Part shown: piece by piece, positions 34,241 through 44,654 of the stretch
Numbering within the stretch: position 1 is the stretch's first letter
Layout: every line of letters starts with the position of its first letter
DNA from: Tetragonia tetragonoides
Lineage: Eukaryota > Streptophyta > Magnoliopsida > Caryophyllales > Aizoaceae
Direction: 5' to 3'
NCBI GenBank assembly: GCA_038025085.1
Contig: CM076141.1
Coordinates: forward strand, 21,771,001 to 21,835,000
DNA: 64,000 bases
Notes under the pieces: generated by a model
What the model was told of the DNA's origin: nothing
Seen by the model: the letters and a program-made list of their open reading frames with translations, nothing else
The model's database searches: none
Position numbers and translations under genes: made by a program

Positions 34241-34506
34241 AGGCCGACAGATTTACCGGGTTTAAAATAATTTTGGGCACTCCGGGCGATAATTGTCGTT
34301 GCAGTATGTATCCGGGCTCAAGTATTTCGGACCAGCAATAATAATTGGGTTAGTTTTACCTGAAAATAGTTGATACCGTAAGATGGGCCAAACTCTCGAA
34401 TTTGTGGGCCAACTGTAACGGCTTCTGGGCTGGAAAAGATCGTGGGACAGCAGGTAGGGGCCCGCGCGTGCAGGCCTTGCATGGTCGCTAGCGGTCCAGG
34501 CCAACG

Positions 34507-34538
34507 CCGCTAGCGGCGCTGGGCTTTTGATAAATAAG
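34507..34538 (+). promoter_or_regulatory. Promoter of antisense gene ORF2 in B
   Basis: CCGCTAGCGG at 34507-34516, then TATA-like GATAAATAAG at 34529-34538, about 275 bp upstream of the ATG at 34811. It points opposite to gag-pol. Confidence 0.5.
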
Positions 34539-34810
34539 TTGATTTTGTCACAATTTTTCTTTCTCGCGTTTCACTTCCTTTTCTTCTCTCGCCGAGCCAT
34601 TGTCGAACATACTCACCATTGTTGAGTGCTTCCACTACCTCAACGTAAGTTGATTCTTGTCCAAATTCTTCGATTTTTGTCTTGAACTTGCCTATTTTTC
34701 CGCCTAGTTGCTGAATTTTGGGTTGTATTGTTGAATGGGTGCTTGTTTCTTGCGAATCTGAAACTTTTAATTTTCCACTTGTAGAGAGAGAAAGCGTCAT
34801 TGTACTTCCA

Positions 34811-36650
34811 TGGCTCCCACAGACAAAGGAAAACGTCCCATGGGTGAGGAGGAGGAGGACCGGGACCTTTTTCGTACTGGGCTTCCTTCTACCAGTACGC
34901 CTTCGGCTCGTCATGTGGACGGGGCACGTTTGTACTAGGACTCGTTCATGCAACTAGACTGGCGCCCGGCTGAGGTTTGGGACCGTAGTATCTTACTACC
35001 GGACAGACAGAGTCATCTATCTAACCCTGAGTTGGTATGTTTTCTGACTCTCTTTTTTTTTTTTTTCTGTTCAGTATATATTTTTTTTGAACTGAAAGTT
35101 TGAACTGTTAGTCCCTAGGCACACGAACAAATTGGGACTTGTAGTGGATTGGTGGTCAGCTCTATATAATCTGTGTGGAATTATTTGGATGTATGGGGTG
35201 TTGAAAAAATTTTGTTTGTTGGCTAGGGTATTAGTGTTTTGTTGCAGGCTCATGGGTCTACTTCCCATTGGGCCATGATGTTGGAGACATTTTTGGTTTG
35301 AGCTAGGGATATGGTATTGGGCTCAGGTTTTGAGCATTTCTTGAGTGTTATCCCTGCTTGTTACTCTAGGGATATTAGGATTATTGCTAGGGGGCTATTG
35401 GAGAGGTTCTGGGACACTACGAACACTTTTCATACGCATGTAGGAGAGATGTTCCCTACTCCTTATCAGTTCGTCGTGCTGGCGGGTCTATCGTTTAGAG
35501 GGCGTCGTATTCGGTACGACGTGAGTTACTATCGATAGAGTGACAAGTTACTCGAGCTTTACGGGCTTGTGTCCGCCCATTTCAGAGATGACCGGGTTTC
35601 CTAGCCGCGGTTATGGGCGGCTTTGGCGGAGTAGAGGCTTACCAAGGAGCAGAGAGCCCGTATTTTCCTAGCTTGCTTGTTGGGGTCGACCATTATCACT
35701 CAGAAGAAGAGCGTATGCCAGGTTGGCCTCTTGACATGTTTGGAGGATTTGACCAAGGTCCATGAGTACAACTTTGGTGCTCCTGCCTATGCTACCTTGG
35801 TTACATGGTGTCGTCGGGCTTGCTGGCCTAAGCCGACAAGTGAAAGGGCGTATATCTTGGGCCCGTGGAAGATACTGGAGGTAGGGACATATGTTTCTTT
35901 TTTTTTTTTTTTTTTTGCACATGTATGTTGTTGAATTTGAAGCTTATCATTTTTGCTTGTATGGCAGCTGGGGTTCCTCGAGTATTTTCCCGCTTTTGGT
36001 CCTCACCGTCCTGGTTTAAGGATGTTTCCACTAGGTTCACGGTGGATTGGTAGAGAGAACCATCCATTTACCTCTTTGGAGCATTTTCGGGCTACGTTCG
36101 AGAGTCATTTTGTATCTGTGGTATGTTTTTGTTGACTTTGTGCATTTTTTTTTTCTGGTCCATTTGGTGTGAATGAACTTTTGAACTGGTAATCTGCAGT
36201 TGTTGTGGGCTGCCTTCGACGATGTTCCTGGGGTTCCGCCCCATATTACCATGGAGTCTTTTAGGGTGTCCTTCTTGCGGGTGGACTTTGAGGGGCCATT
36301 GGCTTTGTGTGGTACTTGGGGGAACGTTTGACTCGGCTAGTCTATCCCGCCTTGGGTGGTCATCTGGTTCCGGAGGATCCTCCCATGACCATGTTCTATC
36401 TGCGTAGTCTGAGCGTGGTAGACTTAGGGGTCGTGACTCGTGGGATGGCGGCCATGGAGTTTCTTGATCCATAGATTGGTGGCTTGGACCGCACGGCCGT
36501 GTACCTGGCCTATTGTTTGGGTCGCCTGATACCGGACCTCACTTCTGAGGTAAGAAGTTTATCTGTGTCTTTCCAGCTATATGCGTGATATACTGACTTT
36601 TTGTGTTTCGCAGGCGGATCGTTTGGCTCTTCAGAGTCCTAGGAGGTCCC
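34811..36650 (+). pseudogene. Element B antisense gene ORF2, PMD-like, spliced
   Basis: Plus strand, antisense to gag-pol. Exon 1 (MAPTDKGKRPMGEEEEDRDL, one stop) ends at a GTATGT donor at about 35035. The acceptor TTTTGTTGCAG (about 35249) opens exon 2: HWAMMLETFLV, GFEHFLSVIPACYSRDIRII, LLERFWDTTNTFHTHVGEMF, YQFVVLAGLSFRGRRIRYD, KVHEYNFGAPAYATLV. Further exons follow donors GTAGGG (35882), GTATGT (36120) and GTAAGA (36550), with CAG acceptors. Several stops and one frameshift. Order and motifs parallel gene 2 and PMD proteins. The C-terminal P/S-rich part seen in C (53868-54392) is absent; the ORF1 promoter follows directly. Confidence 0.65.
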
Positions 36651-36688
36651 ATTCTAGAGGAGAAAAACTGACTGGGCCAAGGTCAGGG

Positions 36689-36765
36689 TCGCTAGCGGCG
36701 CTGGGTTGGTTTGGGATTTTTCGCGGATTTTTGACTTCTTTTGACCCAATTTTTGCCTATAAATA
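36689..36765 (+). promoter_or_regulatory. Promoter of antisense gene ORF1 in B
   Basis: TCGCTAGCGGCGCTGG at 36689-36704 (one base off the decamer) and TATAAATA at 36758-36765. Transcription would start near 36790, so the ATG at 36838 is the likely start rather than 36772. Confidence 0.6.
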
Positions 36766-36837
36766 GGATTTATGGGATGCTTGAAGTTGTATCACTTTTC
36801 AGACTTTAGCTCTCTCAAATTTCCCAAAGCTTCTACC

Positions 36838-37995
36838 ATGGTGAAATCCTTTGAAAACTTGTTCGATGCCTGGTGCAAAAATTTAACCATAGAATATAAA
36901 TTTGAACTGGCTCTGTTCCATGTCTCTACCTTGCTGGCTTTAAGACCAACCAAAATATTGTGGCCCCTTCTTCGATCTACTCTGAATAATTGGGACCCCG
37001 ACTTGCATGTTTTCCGTTTTTGTAATTCTGAATTATGCCCTCTGGTTGAAGAATTCGCTGCGATTACTAATATATCTGATGTTCTTCCCCCAGTTGTGCC
37101 TTATTTGAGGGATGGTTTTAGCGATGAGTACAAGAAATCTCTAGGTTTGACATTTGCAGAAGCCAAAAGCATGATTCTCGGTGTCGATGTGGACTTAGTT
37201 CAACTGTGTGAAAAGTTTGCTATTTCTTCTGAAAAAGATGCAATATTTAGGCGTTGCCGCCGACAAGCATTTGTACTTTGCCTGTTAAACCGCCTACTGT
37301 TTGCTAATGCAGAGTCTTCCAACTTGGGTAGAGCATCGTTGTTGCGAGTGGTGATTCAAATGGCCGCTAGCAACTATTCAGCAAGGGGGTTAGGAAAAGG
37401 CTATATTTTGAAAAGACCCCTTGCTGAATGGGATGCCTTTTTCCATGCAGAACCTGTTATCCGCTGACATGTGACTTGGTGGAGCTTGACTTCCTTAGTG
37501 GCTTGTGACAATTTCGTTCCTCATACTACCATAGTGGGTCTGTACAGAAGTACTTTCTTCTTTCCCTCTAGGGTTATCAAACAATACGGGTTGAAGCAGG
37601 TTATTCCTCGTCGGGAGACTACGAAACCACCTATCTCAGCTTTGACCACTGAATTTGCTGTGTATTGGGGAAAGTATTGGTGTAGCCGGGACCGCTGGAC
37701 TGTACCTCGGGTAATTGTTCCAACTCAAGTTTCTGAGACCTACTTGAACTGGCTTTCCTACAGTGATGGAGAAGCAAGACGAGCCCTTCGTCATGTGGAG
37801 TGGGACCAACTAAAACCTAAGTATGACTCAAGAACAGGAAGAAAGAAAAGAAAGGAAGGGCCTTATGAGGAAGGCTACCATGTACTGAAAAGAGGCAAGC
37901 CCCCAGCTCAAGGAAGCGATCGCAGTCCGTCCTCAAGCCAAGGTCCTTCAAAGAAGAACTCTTCAACGAAGCCTTCTAAAGGGAAGAAGAAGTAA
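36838..37995 (+). pseudogene. Element B antisense gene ORF1 (DUF7745/PMD-like), one stop
   Basis: Single open frame of about 385 codons broken only by TGA at 37465-37467. Motifs: MVKSFENLFDAWCKNLTIEY, WPLLRSTLNNWDPDLHVFRF, FCNSELCPLVEEFAAITN, RRCRRQAFVLCLLNRLLFA, then after the stop HVTWWSLTSLVACDN, GLYRSTFFFPSRVI, TYLNWLSYSDGEARRALRH and a Lys/Ser-rich, probably nuclear-targeting tail ending SKGKKK. WDP..HVFRF..SELCP..EEF resembles TE-encoded plant DUF7745-type proteins; this is from memory. AATAAAG near 38131 follows. A homologous copy lies in C (53269-51928). Function unknown. Confidence 0.7.
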
Positions 37996-38347
37996 AGTAG
38001 TTTTCTTAGAAAGCAAGTATAGTTTTACAAAAAAGCAATAAGAATTTGTTTAGCTTAAACCCTCGTAGTTGCACTTTTTTTTGTTTAGTGAGTTTAATCT
38101 TTTGCAGTGTAAGCTCATTCGTTCAGTTTGAATAAAGATTATCCATTTTTTGAATGAGTTAAATGGAATTTTGGGATTGATTTTTGTCGAGCCTCTTAAA
38201 AGGGTTACCTACGTATCCAGTGTGAAATCAGGCAAGCATAGTTCGTTCAATTTGTGTACGTCTTTTTTTTTTTTTAATTTTCGGAATTATATATATATAT
38301 ATATATAGACGTACCACTTCTTCTGTTGGTTCATATTGGTGAGCTGA

Positions 38348-38865
38348 TTGAACTCGATGCCGTCAATGTCCATGAGTCTGACCGCACCTCCTGATAAGAT
38401 GTCTTTGATGATGAACGGACCGGACCAGTTTGGTCTAAATTTGCCTCTGGGGTCAGTAACTGGGGCACGTAGTGCTTTCCAAACTAAGTCTCCTTCCTTC
38501 AGATTTGGAGGTCAAACCTTTTTGTTGAATGCTCTTACCATGCGTTGCTGGTACATGTGGGAATGGTCTAGGGCCCGTAGTCGTCTTTCATCGGTGAACA
38601 TGAGTACTTCGTAGCAGGCTTGTAACCATTGGGTTTCGGGAATTTCTCCCTCTAAGGCTATGCGCATGGAGGGTAGTTGGACTTCTATGGGTAGCACTGC
38701 TTCCATTCCGTAGACTAGGGAATGAGGTGTTACTCCCGTAGAGGATCTTATAGACGTCCTATATTCCATTTTCTGGAGACTTGGTTGATGATTAGCAGAG
38801 AATCCCCATGGACTTTGAGTGTACGGATGCCAAGGCCTACGACTGCTTGTAAACCAATAATACAA
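38348..38865 (-). pseudogene. pol: Element B: integrase C-terminal domain
   Basis: Minus strand: [60 protein letters not shown] and, further left, GDLVWK.LRAPV and GKFRPNW.GPFIIK. It matches C at 51160-51624 almost residue for residue. The domain joins abruptly at about 38760 to a truncated aRNH; the zinc-binding and catalytic core regions are missing. An (AT)n microsatellite (38286-38308) follows the coding end. Confidence 0.87.
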
Positions 38866-39340
38866 GCTTCATATTCGACTGCATTATTAGTGACAGGGAA
38901 GTCCAATTTTACTGAAATGGGAGTATGGGCTTCATCCGGAGATACCAGAAGTACTCCTACGCCATAACCCTTTTGGTTGGATGCCCCGTCAAAGTACATT
39001 TTCCAGCAATTTTCTTCAATTAAGGCTACATCTTCATCGGGGAAGTCATACTGCTCGTGTTCCTTGGCTGCGTGAGTGGGGTGCTCGGCCAAGTATTCTG
39101 AGACAACGTGTCCCTTGATGGTCTTTGTAGGATCAAACTTGTGATCGAATTCGGACAATAAAATCGTCCACCTTGCAATTCTTCCACGTAGGACTGGCTT
39201 CTTGAAGATATACTTGAGGGGATTCATCCATGACCTTATCGGTACGAGGCGATTGAGTATGTAATGTCTGAGTTTCTTGGTGGTCCTGACTAGAGCTAAG
39301 CAGGTATTTTCAAGGCTTGAATATCTGGTTTCATAGTCAA
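38760..39340 (-). pseudogene. pol: Element B: connection and second RNase H (aRNH)
   Basis: Minus strand: NPLKYIFKKPVLRGRIARW, FDHKFDPTKTIKGHVVSEYL, then WKMYFDGASNQKGYGVGVLL, NNAVEYEACIIGLQA and LKVHGDSLLIINQVSRKWNI. The Asp, Glu and Asp catalytic residues are all present, unlike in E. The domain is cut off after QVSRKWNI by the deletion. Confidence 0.85.
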
Positions 39341-39860
39341 TGAATTTCTTGCTTAAGTAATATATAGCTCATTCTTGGTCTCCCATGGCTTGGGCTAGCA
39401 TAGCCCCCATGGCGGTGTCAGTTACTGTCAAATAGAGTATCAAAGGCAGACCTTGCTTAGGAGGAGCAAGAATAGGTGGGTTGGCTAGATAGTCTTTGAT
39501 CTTTTCGAACGCTTCTTGACACTGGTCATCCCATTCAATTTTGACCCCCTTCTTCATCTTCATGAATATGGGTTCAAATGTTATGGTGAAATTTGATATA
39601 AACCGACTTATGTATTGAAGTCGTCCGAGGAACCCCCTAATTTCCGTTTCATTCTTAGGTGGCGGCATTTCAACTATCGCTTTGATCTTGGATGGATCAA
39701 TTTCGATTCCCCTTTGACTGACCACATAACCCAACAACTTGCCTGACGTGACTCCGAATGCACATTTTTGAGGATTCAGTCGGAAGTTATACTTGCGTAA
39801 CCTTTCAAAGAACTTGTGGAGTGCCTGAATATGCGCGTCTCAGGGCCTTGATTTCACAAT
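39341..39860 (-). pseudogene. pol: Element B: RT thumb and first RNase H
   Basis: Minus strand: LRKYNFRLNPQKCAFGVTSG, LLGYVVSQRGIEIDPSKIKA, FLGRLQYISRFISN, EWDDQCQEAFEKIKDYLANP and YLTVTDTAMGAMLAQ, then a stop and YYLSKKFIDYETRYSSLE. This is standard Ty3/gypsy RT-RNase H. The Asp of the first RNase H motif (TVTDTAMG) is kept. Confidence 0.88.
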
Positions 39861-40409
39861 CATATCATCCACATAGACTTCGGCTTCTTTATGCATCATA
39901 TCATGTAGCAAAGTTGCTTTTGTACCTCCTCCTTTTTGGCTAGCTTTGTTGAGGTCCCTGAAATCGACGCACATTCTGACTCGGCCATCCTTCTTCGATA
40001 CTGGAACCATATTGGAAATCCATTCAGGATAATCTGAAACCACAATAAACCCAGCGGCAAGTTGCTTTTGTACCTCCTCCTTTATTTTCAGTGCCCATTC
40101 TGGTCGGAGGCGCTGTAGCTTCTGCTTAACTGGTTTAACATCGGGGTATAAAGGGATTTTATGTTCGGCTATGCTTCTTTCAATTCTTGGCATGTCCTTG
40201 TAAGACCAAGCAAAAACATTTGTGTACAGTTTCAAAAGTTTAACAAATTGCTCACATTCCTGTTCAGTTAGGGATAATCCAGTTCTTACTTTACGAGGTT
40301 TGCTTTCCTTGCTTAAATTAATTAACTTTGTTTCCTCCACAATGGAGGTCTTTTGTTCATGATTGATTACTGCTTTTAGGCAACTCATTTTCATCATTGG
40401 GTTTATCAA
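39861..40409 (-). pseudogene. pol: Element B: reverse transcriptase with internal deletion
   Basis: Minus strand: NVFAWSYKDMPRIERSIAEH, EEVQKQLAAGFI, WISNMVPVSKKDGRVRMCVD and FRDLNKASQK, followed directly by a short out-of-family stretch and EVYVDDMIVKS with an intact YVDD (39864-39875). The palm segment between is deleted. The junction carries a 25-bp copy of sequence from about 150 bp away. Confidence 0.87.
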
Positions 40410-40782
40410 TAGCTAAACAAGGCGAGAAATAAGCAGAAGGATTTTTAGTTTTATTACAATTGAAAACAGCAAGAAAGGGATCTGAATTTCCCCTCACATT
40501 GACACTAGACTTAGGAAAAGAAAAGGGGACACTCCCTGTTACTGACTCATCCTTAGGACTTAAACTAGACACTGACTCTAACTGAGACTCGGAACTAGAT
40601 TCTTCCATCATTGGTCCTTCCCCAGTAGATATTGTGACCTTTCGTCCATTTGGGCTAGTCCAACTTACTTCTTTGCGCCATCCCATTGTGATATCTTCAC
40701 TAGTATATATTAGGTCTGCAGGATTGATGTTGCAATAATTGAGAGCCATTACCTCTTCATTCATCTCAGGAGCTTCAACCAT
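40410..40782 (-). pseudogene. Element B: region before RT
   Basis: Minus strand, open for 141 residues (MVEAPEMNEEVMALNYCNIN, Ser-rich middle). No protease motif. Probably the protease-RT linker left after loss of the protease. Confidence 0.5.
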
Positions 40783-41047
40783 TCTGGTTTCTTGGCCGAA
40801 TAAAAGACCTAGCAGCTGGTTACGTGGTGCTTTGGTCCAATCTTGACTTGCCGGAACTGAGGGGGTGGTGTGCCTACTCGTCTAATTGATTGTAGTCTTG
40901 GAAGATTTCAAAACCCGGGTGTGTGACCTTGGCTTCTTCATCATAGTACGGCTCAGGGAAGCCGTAGTATGGCCAATAGTCCCCTTCTGTGATGAACTGA
41001 CCACTTAGCGTGTGGCTGTAAGGGGGTATGACTAGTTTTCCCTTAAA

Positions 41048-42222
41048 CTATTTCCTATGTTTCAGAGCCTGATCATGGATTTCTTTGTCATTAGGTTTGT
41101 AACCAAGTCCAAAGGAGTTATTTTTGGCTTTGAATTTGAAGGTGGTGGGCCCTTGTCCATTTCTTCCCATACCCATACTGGGTATGTATCCTTGCTTCTT
41201 GAGAAAACCATTAGCATGGGGGTTTGAGTGTGGTATGAATGGTGCTTGATCTATTTCGAGCACGTTGACTAGAAACTCCGGCTCATAGTGTCGCATTGTG
41301 ATCTTGAATATGTGAGATTTTGGGGAAACGACTCCTTAATTAATGACAGATTGGATGTCATACTTCAAACGGTAGCACTGTTCAGTGAGATAACCAAAGC
41401 ATCTATGATATTTGCAATAGAGGTAGTGATTTTCCTCTTCTGGCCAAACTCCTTCCAAGAATTGCAGATCCCCGCGGTTGAGTAGAGCAGTCATGACATC
41501 ATGAATAGGTACTGCTAGTGGCGTGAATTCACGGGTAGGAACGTTTGATCCTTCCCTGGGTAACCAGTGATGCGCGGGCCACGTAGTCCCTTCATTAATG
41601 AAGGCTTGAATCTTGTCTCTCAGATTCCTGCAGTCATTGGTGTCATGTCCGCAGGCTCGGCAGTACTCGCAATAAACACATGGGTTTCCATTTTCCGGGA
41701 GGAGTTCATAGGTAGGTCCCACAGGATGCATGTAGCCATATGCCCTAATTTGCTGGAAGATGCGTTCTTGAGGCCAGCGGGATTGGCCTTGATTAAGAAT
41801 GATCTTGTCGCCTTCTAGAACCTTAACTCTTTGTTCTAACCCAGCAACCGTCTTCTGTAGCCTTTTGATCTCTGAGTGATAGATTATGTATTGAGATAGA
41901 TGCTCAATATCGTCTTGTGCTTCAACAAGGGCTTTGATTGGCTTGCCTGTGCTTCTGTACTCAACGAGTCTAGGGGTCTCATCAGGACCAAGGCCCACTT
42001 GAATCTTAGCCTCTCCGAGTGATCGGTCCAATTGTTCCCCTAAGTCAAGGGATTCATCTTAAGTATCAAGCACCGATTCTTTTGAAGCTTCGCGGGCCGG
42101 ATATGCAGTTGTTTCAAAATGAGTGTTGACCTTCTTGGCATTCTGGCGCATTTCCAATCTTGGCCAGAGGAGAGATCCTTCCTGTGTATCTTCAGCTGAG
42201 GAACGCTTGTTGGACCTTGGCA
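41048..42222 (-). pseudogene. gag: Element B: gag, zinc-knuckle part
   Basis: Minus strand. It begins MPRSNKRSSAEDTQEGSLLW (42222), stops near 42059, and continues through a coiled-coil-like segment (IKRLQKTVAGLEQRVKVLEG). Two zinc-knuckle-like motifs follow: CEYCRACGHDTNDC (exact CX2CX4HX4C) and CKYHRCFGYLTEQC. The capsid (Retrotrans_gag) core is not recognisable. C has the matching organisation. Confidence 0.8.
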
Positions 42223-42547
42223 TGATCTGAACGAGTAGATGACCGTTTAGAATCAAAAAGACCACGAGACTCTCACCTAGAAAAGAAGGTGACCCACACA
42301 TAGAAAACACATTCTCCTAAAGAAAAGATCCTTAAGCCTAAATTCTCAAATATTTCCCTAATATCAAAGGGAAATAAAGTCAACGAACAAAAATAAGAAA
42401 AATAGAAAAAGATGGACTATCCTATTTTTTATTTTTCCAGACTCAAAGAAAATGGAAAATGGGATAAAAAAAAAAAATTTCGATCTTTTTCTCTGATTTT
42501 GATTTTTCAATTTTCGTCTTTTTTTTCGGCAGCATTTCTTTTTTGCC

Positions 42548-42587
<40 letters not shown>

Positions 42588-43318
42588 TTCTGTTTTTCTT
42601 TGACCGAATCTGGATTACATCAAAAAAAAAAAAGAAAATAAAGAAATAGAAAAAGGGAGAGGGGAAATTGGAAGACTGACTCTTTTTTTTGCTAAAAAGA
42701 TCCTAGAAAATTGTTCATGACTTTTTCAGAATATATCATCGGGAAAATGATGGGTGTTCATTGAATTGAATTCTCACACCGTTTTCGGGCATTAGGAACT
42801 AGCCAAAAATAAAAGAAAAGACTCCTAGCACGAAAGTACATGTTGGCACATAGTCACGACATTCATGCATTCAAGCAAGCATTACAACGGTGCAGTTTAC
42901 AGGCAAACATATGATCAGACGGACATTAGAACGACACATGCACAACAAGCAAGCGAATGCACGAATGTGGGGCAGAGGCTTTTGGCTCCTATGAGGTTAG
43001 CACGACAATTTACAATTTCCGCTCGGCGGTTGGTCGACACATCAATTGTAATTCTTTTTCACCAACAAGAGTCGATGAGTCATGGGTGATGAAGCATCGA
43101 TTTGCACGATAGGACAACTGTATATTCCTTTAGATATACCTGTTGTCTACGAGTTGCGACACAAACTCCCTCGAGGGACGATAAGGGTCAAAAGGTTGTG
43201 CCAAGGCACATGCAAATGATGCAAATGAAGCAAAAATATGGAACATGTTATTAAAAAATTAAGCAAACTTGACTTTCGAGTCTCACCCTCTTAAATAAAT
43301 CCCCAGTGAAGTCGCCAC
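42223..43318 (-). other. Element B leader with A/T homopolymer blocks and primer site
   Basis: No gene. Includes a run of about 36 T (about 42549-42584) flanked by other A- and T-rich blocks. The complement of the primer site TGGCGACTTCACTGGGGA ends at 43317. Confidence 0.7.
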
Positions 43319-44654
43319 TGTAAGGACCCGGGATTTTCCTCCATCTATCTACATGTTCCACGGAGTGCGTCCTTATAGGAAATTTATAAGTTGGGAGTTT
43401 AGATAAGTTCAAGGGACCATCGAGTTAGAAAAACTTTAGTAAAGACTTGAATTGAATAAAAACCATGAAAGAGGTCACAAATCTACTATAGACGTTTTAT
43501 CGAAGTGACAAACCGAAGGGACAACCCAATAGCGCGATAAGTGAACTAATCATGTTTTTAGAAAGACTCCCGCTCATATAGAACATATGAGTACCCATGA
43601 ATAATAGGTTCGGGGGCGAAGGTACGAGGTGGGAAGGTGTTAGGCACCCAACTCGCCCGTATTATGACGGCCTCTACTAACTCAAGTTTGCTTAATAATT
43701 TAAAGATATAATTCCCATGCAAAAACCAGATTAACAACCTAGACTTAGACTATTAGTTGGTTCATCACAAGCATCACAACATTTATTTTTAACCCTTGTT
43801 TAGACATGCATTCGATTGACAAGTTGAGCATTACAATGACTAGACATGCTTGGAAGGACAATATTTAGGAAGCAATACAAGATGTTATTCTAGCATGATA
43901 TCTACATTATGACTACTAGAAAATAAACAATTAGGCAATTAATTTATTTTGAGCCCTCAGGAGTTAGTACCTGAACTGTAGGCTATATTTGAAAACAATA
44001 GTAAAAGTTAAGATCTGAAGAATAAATTTGGAAGAAAGAGGGAGAAGCTCAGGAGTACTCAACTGAGAATAGAGGTTATCAACTATAGACTGTATTTTTG
44101 AACTGAGGGTCGAGGGTCGTATTTATAGGCGTGAGAAATAGAGCTGACAGCTGAAAAGAGCCGTATTTTTGAATTGGGCTTGAAAAAATAGTCGAGCTTG
44201 AAGCTGAATCAGCGCCGCTAGAGGCTTAGGTGAGCGCCGCTAACGGCCCAGCTCACAGCCGCTAGCGGCGCTGGATTTTAATCCAGGGCCACTAACGACT
44301 GTGGTAAGCCAGCTGGATGTCGTCATAATGACGACATCCAGTCTATTTTAATTTTTTGGATGAATTCTGTGTTCCGAAAAATATGAAAAGACCGTTTTAC
44401 CCTTGGCCGGTATAAGACTCTTCTACCCCCGGTTCACATCTTGGCGACCGGGAGTCGGAAAAAGGCATGAGAGGTGTCGTTGGAAAGCTCTTGAACGGGG
44501 CTTGTGAATGAGATCGGAATGAAGGAGCGATCGAGGAAAAACTTGAGACCTTATCTTACCTATCAAAGCAAAAATAGCATTCAAGTTTATAATTTACTCC
44601 TTTCATCATTAGGCTTTTGCGGAGAAATCTGAAGGCGTTTTTTTGGCGTCTACA
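43319..44654 (-). repeat. Element B 5' LTR
   Basis: 1336 bp, minus orientation. U3 has the 27-bp palindrome (44314-44340), several GCCGC modules including CCGCTAGCGG at 44259-44268, and the TATA complement at 44120-44127. Confidence 0.93.

Larger units (their letters stand above)
32059..44654 (-). mobile_element. LTR retrotransposon B (Tat/Ogre/Retand-like) inserted in gene 2
   Basis: Minus-oriented, 12.6 kb. Left (3') LTR 32059-33354, right (5') LTR 43319-44654, primer-site complement ending 43317. Flanks TGTCA (32054-32058) and GGTCA (44655-44659) differ by one base; the uninterrupted copy reads GGCCA at 62180-62184, confirming the insertion point. Interior: 3'UTR repeats, two plus-strand antisense genes, an integrase C-terminus, aRNH, RNase H and RT (all minus), gag, leader. 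Protease was not found. Integrase zinc and core domains are deleted. Confidence 0.92.

Noticed and set aside
36772..36837. Upstream ATG of B ORF1 (MGCLKLYHF...)
   Set aside because: It lies only 7 bp after the TATA box, before any plausible transcription start; ATG at 36838 is preferred.
41567..41818. Plus-strand open frame within B gag
   Set aside because: Shadow of the minus-strand gag frame carrying the CX2CX4HX4C motif.
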